From assembly GCA_016186995.1 (NCBI GenBank), contig JACPKQ010000007.1:62001-126000 (forward strand): a DNA stretch of 64,000 nucleotides. Direction: 5' to 3'. The notes below the pieces were generated by a model. The model had not been told where the DNA came from. It did no database searches and saw only the letters and a list, made by a program, of their open reading frames with translations. Position numbers and translations under genes: made by a program. This stretch comes from Deltaproteobacteria bacterium. GTDB lineage: Bacteria; Bdellovibrionota; JACOXK01. Positions 9,424 through 17,400 of the stretch are shown here, in pieces (positions within the stretch are counted from its first letter, which is position 1; every line of letters starts with the position of its first letter).

Positions 9424-10819
9424 GTGGGAGTGAAATAATGAACGATGTGCCCTCAGATGGCTTGCTGTTTGCGCGTATTGTTCCTGAATGACTTTCTATA
9501 ATCTTTTTACAAATTGCAAGCCCAAGACCCGTTCCCGTTCCTCTAGGTTTTGTCGTGAAAAAAGGTTCAAATATTTTTTTCTGAATATCAGGCGCAATTC
9601 CCTCTCCATTATCTCTAACCTCAATTTCAATATGATGATTCAGTAATCGTGATGATAATTGAATGTGTGGTGTTTCACTATGAGATACTGCATCTTTAGC
9701 ATTGTTTAATAAGTTTAATAAAACTTGCTCAAGTTGATTCGGCTCAGCCATAATAGAATGAATATCGGACTGAAGATTTTTGGTAATTCTAATGGATGCT
9801 TTTTTTGCCTTTGGTTCAAATAGCAAAACTGCGTTTTCAATGATTTCTTCGATTTCAGTTTCAACAAAAACAGGTTTTGAATAGGAAAAATTTCTCAAGT
9901 GTTCTGTAATCTTACTGATACTGTTGCACCCCTTATCAATGCCTTCCAAAAATTCTCTCAATTCACCCTTATATAAATTTCTATTTTCCAAGATTTCATG
10001 GAGCATTTCAGAATAGCCTTCAATAACACCGAGTGGACTTTTGACCTCATGGATAATACCCGAGGTTAACTCCCCAATAGCTCCCATTTTCTCCGATTGA
10101 ATGAGTTGTATCTGAGTCTCTTCTAATTCTTTGATTTTGTTTTTTAAGTCATCGTTAAGTTGACTCACCTCATCATACTTTTCTTCAAGCATGCGATGGT
10201 TCTTTCTCAGTTCCTCAATAGCATGAAGATGCGTTTTGGGACGAATCACAAATTGATACCACAATCTTTGATACCAGGGAATACGAAGGTTCCAGGAAAT
10301 TATGAAATGACAACTCGGCCCTTTTTTTACAGGAACTACCGTGGCTGACTTAACCCCCATATGTGCAGATGTTTTCTCAATAACACCTCTGGCAATATCA
10401 AAGAACGCCTGAGAGGGCTCATAGTCTGGTTTAAATGTATACCCAAGAGTCACCTTGTTCGGTGAGTTATTAACAACCTCACACTGAACACATCTAAACA
10501 TAGAATTTACGTAATAAGGAAACTGTTTATAGATTGCTCTAGGAGAAGCAAGAAGGTGTATCATAATGCTTATAAAGCCAAAGGCTTTAGTATTTACAAT
10601 TTCTCTGCCAATTTCTACAAAAACGTCTGGTTCAGGAAAGTGCTTTCGAATTTTTTCATATATTTTTAAGAGAGTTTCATAATCAATCCAATTATTTTGA
10701 TCAAGAAAATAATCAATAGAATAGGGCATGTCTTTTAAAAATTCATTCAAATCGATGTCTTTTTCTTTTAAAAAAACAAATAGAATATTGAGCGCACGAC
10801 AACTCACTTCTTTTTTCAT
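9383..10819 (-). CDS. Sensor histidine kinase, soluble
   Basis: 478 residues with no convincing membrane segment. Residues 1-180 form a sensory region; the stretch from about 48-110 resembles the ligand-binding domain found N-terminal in some AraC-type regulators (Arabinose_bd-like), a weak resemblance. A coiled coil at about 200-245 leads to the HisKA box IIHEVKSP (His257), then HATPase_c with LLNLLNNAKDA, DNGEGI and GTGTGLGLAICKKI. No response regulator gene is adjacent on this strand; the RR-kinase at 11728 is the nearest candidate partner. It sits between the PilZ and HDO genes and may sense a product of that pathway. Confidence 0.9.
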   Translation of the reverse strand: MKKEVSCRALNILFVFLKEKDIDLNEFLKDMPYSIDYFLDQNNWIDYETLLKIYEKIRKHFPEPDVFVEIGREIVNTKAFGFISIMIHLLASPRAIYKQFPYYVNSMFRCVQCEVVNNSPNKVTLGYTFKPDYEPSQAFFDIARGVIEKTSAHMGVKSATVVPVKKGPSCHFIISWNLRIPWYQRLWYQFVIRPKTHLHAIEELRKNHRMLEEKYDEVSQLNDDLKNKIKELEETQIQLIQSEKMGAIGELTSGIIHEVKSPLGVIEGYSEMLHEILENRNLYKGELREFLEGIDKGCNSISKITEHLRNFSYSKPVFVETEIEEIIENAVLLFEPKAKKASIRITKNLQSDIHSIMAEPNQLEQVLLNLLNNAKDAVSHSETPHIQLSSRLLNHHIEIEVRDNGEGIAPDIQKKIFEPFFTTKPRGTGTGLGLAICKKIIESHSGTIRANSKPSEGTSFIISLPLKQEQKGASFLRT

Positions 10820-10889
10820 GCTTTAATCTCCTCTTCAACGCTTTTCGTGAAAAAAATGAGAAAACTTAAAAAAAAGTTTAAGTTCTTAC

Positions 10890-10919
10890 TTGCAATGAAT
10901 TTTGCAGCAATGCTATACT
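10890..10919 (+). promoter_or_regulatory. Sigma-70-type promoter for the HDO gene
   Basis: TTGCAA and TATACT are separated by 18 bp, placing the start near 10926, about 27 bases before the chosen ATG. A perfect 6-bp inverted repeat (AAACTT/AAGTTT) lies just upstream at about 10862-10879. Confidence 0.5.
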
Positions 10920-10952
10920 TTTCTAAACTATTTCAAAAAAGGAGATACACAT

Positions 10953-11687
10953 ATGCAGACCCAAGTGCACAAGCAGTTGAATCCGACGCTTAGAGCGCCT
11001 TTTAAGAGTTATCAACCTACCTCTGGAGAGGAGTTTTGGGATGTTGTTGTTCGAGAAACAGCTGAAGCAAAGCGTAAATTATATGCAGATCCTTGTTTTA
11101 AGTCTCTTTGTGATGGAACTATGCCACTCAATCAGTATAAAGAATGGCTTAAGGAGACTTATCATTTTACAAGAAATACCCCTCGATTTTTATCTGCAGC
11201 AGGCTCCCAAGTAGAAGATGACAAGCAATTCGTGAGAACACGCTTTTTTCAACACGCGGTTGAAGAAAATGGTCATCACTTAATGGCCCTCAAAGATCTC
11301 AGGAATCTGGGGGTTGATGAGGAAAGTGTGAAGAAAACCTATCCCTGTGCCGGCACAACGGCCATTGTTTCTATGCATTATTACTTAGCACATTACACAA
11401 ATCCTATTGGTATTTTTGGGGCTGTTTTTTGCTTTGAAGGCTTGGCCTTTGACCTTTGTGACCAGTGGGCAAAGAATTTAAAGGCTCACCATGGCCTTTC
11501 TAATAATTGCCTGACATTTATCATTTCACATGGCCATTTTGATATAGAACATATTAAAGAGGCCAAAGAGGTCATTAATCATGAGGTTATAACGGAAACA
11601 GACAGGAGAGATATTATTTATACAGCTAATAAAATGTATGATTATTATCGCCTTACCTTTGAGGAAATTGGCCAACTCAAAGATTAA
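10953..11687 (+). CDS. Haem-oxygenase-like di-iron oxidase/oxygenase (HDO; PqqC/TenA/UndA fold)
   Basis: 244 residues from the ATG after AAAGGAGATACACAT; an earlier in-frame ATG at 10902 has no ribosome site. It is all-helical and carries the HDO metal ligand pattern: E105-x-x-H108, E162 in CFEGLAF, and H193-x3-D197-x2-H200. PqqC and TenA lack this complete set, whereas UndA, SznF and BesC-type enzymes use it to bind iron and O2. UndA turns fatty acids into 1-alkenes, which makes a fatty-acyl substrate attractive given the nearby ACP and KAS III genes. Substrate is inference; fold and metal site are well supported. Confidence 0.85.
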   Translation: MQTQVHKQLNPTLRAPFKSYQPTSGEEFWDVVVRETAEAKRKLYADPCFKSLCDGTMPLNQYKEWLKETYHFTRNTPRFLSAAGSQVEDDKQFVRTRFFQHAVEENGHHLMALKDLRNLGVDEESVKKTYPCAGTTAIVSMHYYLAHYTNPIGIFGAVFCFEGLAFDLCDQWAKNLKAHHGLSNNCLTFIISHGHFDIEHIKEAKEVINHEVITETDRRDIIYTANKMYDYYRLTFEEIGQLKD

Positions 11688-11705
11688 GCACATTTTTACT
11701 TTAGT

Positions 11706-11735
11706 TCCTGCATACTCTGACCGGAGTATGCAGGA
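11706..11735 (+). promoter_or_regulatory. Perfect 12-bp hairpin covering a start codon
   Basis: TCCTGCATACTC and GAGTATGCAGGA are perfect inverted repeats with a 6-base loop. The 3' arm contains the ATG at 11728 and a GGAG ribosome-site-like run. No T-tract follows, so it is not a standard terminator. It may hold down translation of the downstream kinase or insulate it from the HDO transcript. Confidence 0.55.
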
Positions 11736-13305
11736 CAAAAAAGTCATTCTCATTATCGATGATAATAAAGATAATATCAGGATTGTTAGACATAGACTTA
11801 AGGCTATAGATCACGTCAACATACACTCTGTCGAAAGTGGCGTAAACATCCTTTCTATTGTCAAAACATTAAATCCAGATCTCATTATTTTAGACCTTCT
11901 GCTTCCAAACATAAGCGGCTTTCAAATAGCCAAAATCTTAAAATCGAACTCTTCTACGAAAAAAATACCGATTATTATGATATCAGCAATTTTTGATGAA
12001 GCTGATGTTCATGCTAGTTTAAAATTGGGTGTTGAGAGATTTTATCCAAAATCAGAAATTTTTAAAAACTTTTCGAAACTAAATCATGTAGCATTTCTAG
12101 CCTCCATTAAAAATATATTAAGCCATTCTGAGATAGCCTCCGAGGAAAAAATGGTTGGAAAAATTTTCTCTATTGGTAAGAGTTTGCAATCTCAAAATTT
12201 AAATCAACGGCTCCGTCAGAAGAAATTTTACATACACTCCGAAAATGTTTCATCACATATATTCAAAAATATTAAAGAATTTATTCCTCAAGTTATCATA
12301 TTTAATGCAAACAAGATTGCAGATTTTAAATCCTGGATGGCAGAATATAAAAAATCCAAAATTTTAGTACCAGTGATTGTCATTATTGAATCATTCTCAG
12401 AAGACGGAAGTACCGATAGTTTAGAGGTAGAAGCTTGTTTTCACTCTCCTCTTGATTATGATTATTTTGAAAATTATCTCAAGATATTATGTGATGAGGA
12501 CGTGCTTAAGATATCGCAAAAAATATTGCGTCACAACATGATTTCGAAAATACATGAGCTTGAAACTGTATATCAAAATTTAAAAAAATTAGATCAAAGG
12601 AAATCAGATTTTATTACCATTGCCAGCCATGAGCTTCAAACACCACTTACTATTATAAAGTCTGCACTGTCTTTCCTTCAAGAAATGAAACATACTTCTC
12701 CACCATTTCAGAAATTATTTGAAGCCATGGAAAGAAACGTAACCAAAATGGTGAATATTGTAAGAACATATTTGATGATTAATAATATAGAATCTTTTAA
12801 CATGAAACTATCCAAAAAGGAGTTTTCTATTTCTGAGCTTACTCACGATGTTATTACAGCTTATGATCCCATCATTGCAGAAAATAATATGGCTATTTTA
12901 CTTGATATTCCAGATCTCCTTCCCCTAGCTGAAGTCGATGGAGAAAGATTTAAAGATATCTTAGGGCATCTTTTAGAAAACGCGATTAAATTTTCATCGA
13001 AAGGTAAGGAAATAAAGATTTCAGCTAAGTATGAGAAAGATGATTTACATATCATCGTTGAAGATTTTGGAAAAGGCATATCCAAAGAAGATATAAACAC
13101 AATTTTTGAAAAGTATGCCCAACTTGAAGATCCATTATTTCGGCAAGCACAGGGCAGTGGACTTGGGTTATATATTGTAAAAAGATTGGTAGAGCTTCAT
13201 GGAGGACATATTTTCGTCAAAAGCACCCCTCACAAAGGAAGCCGCTTTCATATCATTTTTCCTCAAGCCAAAGTTAAGCAAAAAGAAATTTCACAAGCAG
13301 CATAA
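11728..13305 (+). CDS. Response regulator-histidine kinase hybrid
   Basis: 525 residues if started at MQDKK; the frame is open upstream into the HDO gene, so a longer form is possible. An N-terminal receiver domain has the acidic pair (IIDDNKD) and phosphoacceptor Asp56 in LIILDLLLP. A degenerate second receiver-like region spans about 140-280. HisKA follows with IASHELQTPL and HATPase_c with LLENAIKFS, DFGKGI and GSGLGLYIVKRL. It probably takes a signal from another kinase through its receiver and changes its own activity. It starts 40 bases after the HDO gene. Confidence 0.88.
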   Translation: MQDKKVILIIDDNKDNIRIVRHRLKAIDHVNIHSVESGVNILSIVKTLNPDLIILDLLLPNISGFQIAKILKSNSSTKKIPIIMISAIFDEADVHASLKLGVERFYPKSEIFKNFSKLNHVAFLASIKNILSHSEIASEEKMVGKIFSIGKSLQSQNLNQRLRQKKFYIHSENVSSHIFKNIKEFIPQVIIFNANKIADFKSWMAEYKKSKILVPVIVIIESFSEDGSTDSLEVEACFHSPLDYDYFENYLKILCDEDVLKISQKILRHNMISKIHELETVYQNLKKLDQRKSDFITIASHELQTPLTIIKSALSFLQEMKHTSPPFQKLFEAMERNVTKMVNIVRTYLMINNIESFNMKLSKKEFSISELTHDVITAYDPIIAENNMAILLDIPDLLPLAEVDGERFKDILGHLLENAIKFSSKGKEIKISAKYEKDDLHIIVEDFGKGISKEDINTIFEKYAQLEDPLFRQAQGSGLGLYIVKRLVELHGGHIFVKSTPHKGSRFHIIFPQAKVKQKEISQAA

Positions 13306-13315
13306 CCGGATTTTC

Positions 13316-14422
13316 TTAAAAAAACATTGATAATTGTGTTCGAGATCTATAATCATTCTGATGAGATGCTCCATTGTTCCACAATCGACTCACCTCAAAT
13401 TTCCATACAAGATGAGGAGCAGCCTGAAAATAATAACTAATACCCAAGGTGGCTTCTTCAGGGTCATAGGTTGCAGTTCCCAAAGCAGCATCTTTGTTAA
13501 CTTTGGCATATCGGGCTGCCACTTCGAGATACCTTGGGATGAAAAAATAACCGCACTGTATCATATAGCCAAAATCAGTTTTACGTTTATTTTTGTTATG
13601 AACACCATTTGCCAATCCTAAAAAAGAAAATCCCAAATATCGAAACCCTACGTCTGAGGTCAAGTGATAGAGTGTATTCCCATTTACGCTATTATTTCGA
13701 CTATTCAACCCTGCCACTCCGATATTCAACTGAGGTTTTTGTGAGTGCATAAAATCAGGAACAATTGCATAATGCTTTCCCAGAAGAGAAAAATCAAGGC
13801 GCCCGCCCACAAGAAACGACGTATTGGCATTGGATTGGTGCCGACCTTCACCATTCATGACATGTGCATTATAAAAAATGAGGTCATTAAAAATCCACCC
13901 CTGGAGATTAATACCAAGCTCTCTCTCAAAACCTAGATTTGTGCTGATAATGGACCTGTCAACAAGCTGTAGAAACCATGTACGCTGCATATCTTCATGA
14001 TCAAAGAAGAGAAAAAATTGTCCAATTTTAAGATTAAAATATTTTTCAGGCTTCCAGTTGATCCAAGCATCTCTGAGATCAAAAGTTGCTCTGTCAATTC
14101 CTGCAACGAGCCCACCAGAAGTCGCTGCCATGGTGTATGAGATATAATAATCTAACTTCGGATAAAGAACATTACCTTCGTAATAGGTTTCACTATTAAG
14201 GGTAAATGTATTAACATTTGCAGCACCTCCTTCGGTGTGACGATATTCGTACCTGGGTTGAAGAAGCCATTTAAGTTGGAAAGAAAACAACCCATCTGCT
14301 CTTTTAATGTAAAAATGCTCGTCATAACCAAATTCAAGTGCTTTACCAGCTTCTTGAGGCGACTTCGCCTGTGCACTATGCCACATTAATATAATTATTA
14401 AAAAAAAGACGACCTTCTTCAT
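13316..14422 (-). CDS. Outer-membrane porin, Porin_O_P-like
   Basis: 368 residues with a signal peptide ending at AQA (residue 19). The mature part alternates beta strands with aromatic girdles and ends in FF at the C-terminus, a typical outer-membrane assembly signal (SRTQLSMFF). Segments such as DLRDAWINWKPEKYFNLKIGQFF resemble phosphate-selective porins OprO/OprP. Specificity cannot be read from sequence; basic-residue clusters needed for phosphate selectivity are not obvious. It lies 62 bases downstream of the giant kinase on the same strand and may be cotranscribed. Confidence 0.8.
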   Translation of the reverse strand: MKKVVFFLIIILMWHSAQAKSPQEAGKALEFGYDEHFYIKRADGLFSFQLKWLLQPRYEYRHTEGGAANVNTFTLNSETYYEGNVLYPKLDYYISYTMAATSGGLVAGIDRATFDLRDAWINWKPEKYFNLKIGQFFLFFDHEDMQRTWFLQLVDRSIISTNLGFERELGINLQGWIFNDLIFYNAHVMNGEGRHQSNANTSFLVGGRLDFSLLGKHYAIVPDFMHSQKPQLNIGVAGLNSRNNSVNGNTLYHLTSDVGFRYLGFSFLGLANGVHNKNKRKTDFGYMIQCGYFFIPRYLEVAARYAKVNKDAALGTATYDPEEATLGISYYFQAAPHLVWKFEVSRLWNNGASHQNDYRSRTQLSMFF

Positions 14423-14484
14423 CCTTTAGAAGATTAAATTGCAGTTGAAATGACGTCAATGTTTTTAACCAAAAAGAAAAAAAA

Positions 14485-17400
14485 TTAAGCTGCTTTTTTA
14501 AGCTGTTCTTCTTTAATGATACGTTTTCGGGGAATTCTAAAGGTGAATGTAGAACCTTTTCCATAAACACTTTTGACACAGATATTTCCTCCATGCAATG
14601 CAACAATCCTCTTGCAAAGAAAAAGTCCTAATCCAGACCCTTTTTCAGACTTTTCTACAGGCATTTCTGGAGTTTGGAACCTGTCAAAAATATGAGATAT
14701 TTTTTCTTGCGAAATCCCTTGTCCTGTATCTGTAACAGAAACCTCAACAAACTCTTCTCCATTTTCTTTGATAGCTCTAGCTTTGAGAGTGATGGTACCA
14801 CCCAATGAAGTAAATTTTAAAGCATTGATTAAGAGATTTTCAATAACTTCTCGAATACGATCTGGATCACACGTCATGTTTTCAACAAGATCCTCTATTT
14901 TAAGATTTATGTGAATACCTCGACTCTGGGCAATTATTTTAGTATCTTCAAAAACATTCCTGATAAGCTCTTTCAGAAAAACATTTTTATATTGGAGAGA
15001 AAATTTTTCAGAATCCAGCTGAGAGATGTTAAGAAATTGCTCTGTTAGTCTCGTCATTCTTTGTGTTTGTCGTGATATAATATCTAAAAACTTCCCATGA
15101 TGTCTTGCCGGCATGGTGGAGAAAGATTCAATACAATGTTGAATAATCATGAGTGGATTTTTAAGGTTATGGGAACAAAGTCCAAAGAATACATCTTTAA
15201 GGTTAGTAAGTGTTTTGAGTTTTTCGTAAGCCTGTTTAAGCTCTTCCATTTTCTCTTGAATAACTTCATGTGTCTTTGTAAGTTCTTGAGTTCTTAAATT
15301 TACCTTTTCTTCCAAAGATCGACGGAGTTGATCTAATTCATTGAAAGCCAGAGAGTTTTGAATAGCAATAGCTACTTGTGTCGCAAATACATTAAGTATT
15401 TCTAAATCATCTTTTGTAAAAAGGTTTGTAATAATTCTATTATCAATATAAATGATTCCCAATGTTTCTTTTTCAACTTTTAAAGGCACGCACAGAACAG
15501 ATCTTAGCCCGTATTTGGTAACAGATTTACTTGTCTTAAATTGAGGATCTGTTTGTGCATCGATGACAACAATGCCTTTGGCTTCCTTATAGACCTTTTG
15601 GAGTATTTTTTGACTTAAAGAGAATTCATCCCCTGAGACTTGTGAAGTATCCACATGTCTTGAAATACGAATTTGAAGTTTTCCATCATTATCTTTTAAC
15701 ATGATAAAACCCCTCTCCCCTCCAAAGAGTTCAATAAGCGATTCCATCACGCTTGAAAGTAAAGTGGGCAGGTGACGAATGGAACTTAAATAATTACTGA
15801 CTTTGATAATGGTTTCTAATCGACGATTCCGCTTAACTTTTTCCAGCTGCATATCTTTTCTCTGAATGAGTTGTTGATACTTTGAGCAGAGAAGATTGAG
15901 ATGATACTGATCATCACACTCCTCAAAAATATCTTTGGCAAGGTAAAGATAATGTATGGCGTTAGATTCAGCTTGTGCAAGAAGAAGTTCAGCATAGGAA
16001 AAATAGGTTTGTCCTAATAGATTCTTTGCCCCCAGCTTGTGTAGTGATTCAATGCTTTTTTTATAAACTCGCTTTGCTTGTGCATGTTTTCCAAAGGCTG
16101 TACAGATATCCCCATAAACGCGTAAAGCCCAACCACCATGGTTTGGATACCGCTGAACTTTTAAAATCTGTTTTCCCATTTTCCAGACTTTCTTTTTAAG
16201 TTCTTTATCTTTTTTTTCTTTCCATTTTTCAAGATAGGCTTCCGCTAAAGTAAGTGGGGCACCTTGAACATAGCCGATGCGTATTTTGAATTTTTTGATC
16301 AGTCCTGTTGCCTTTTCTCCATATTCAATAGCCTTCTCAAAATTATGAAACAGCAAATACACCGCTGCCGCTGTGTCATAAAGTATTATTTGCCCAATGA
16401 CATCCTTAATCTCATCAATCATTTTCAGAGTTTGATGGATACACTTAAATGCCTTTTCTTTATTTCCTCTTAAAGCTTCAAGAAGACCTATCCATGGTAA
16501 GATTTTTGTCCTAAAGGAAATATCCTGGACTTCGGTAGCTATATTGAACGCTATTTTGAAATTTTCTAAAGCTTTTCGTAAATCTCCTTTGATCCACCAA
16601 CACAACGCTTTAAAACCGATTGCATTAGAAAGCTCCCACGCATCACCAATTTTCTCACACCCCTCAATGGCTTTCTCTGTACACTCAATGGCTTTATCCG
16701 GATATCCATTATGATAATAGAAAATACCCATACAAGAATGAGTTTGGGCAACACCAAAGACATCGGCATTTTTTATATGAATAGCCAGGGCTTTTCTAGC
16801 ATAATGAAGAGCTCTTTTCTTAAAAGGGGTTACTGCCAAATACACACTGTAAATTGATGAAGCTTGAGCTACTTCTTTTTCTTGTCCAACATCATCGGCA
16901 ACATTTAAATAGCGCTGACAAGAAAGAAAGCCCTTTATGGGAGTGACAAACCAGTAAGTTAAACTAAGGGCCCGATGGATCCTATTTTGTTCTTGAAAGA
17001 TTTTTGCCTGTTTTGAATGCTTTTTTCTTCCAAAGAAATAACGAGGGAATCGTCTATGAAAAAAGCGCATCATGAAAGTTTTTAAAAATGCCAAGACAAG
17101 CCCCGGGGTAGAAGAAGGCATTCTTGCGCCAAGAAATTGCAGGGCTTTTTCAGCATTTTCTATAGATTTTTCATAAGCCCCTTTTCGGAAAAAAAGATCT
17201 CCGCGTTTTCGATACAATCGGCACTTATCTAAAACTGACACTTTTTTTAGAAGAAGATCAGAGTAAATCTTTTCTGCGTCGCTATAATTTCCAATAAGAA
17301 GATTGATATCTGCTTTTTCTTCTAAAACTTCATCTTTAAGAACAAACTCATCTGACCGCATGAATGTTAATGCTCGATTGAAAAAAACAAGGGCTTCTTG

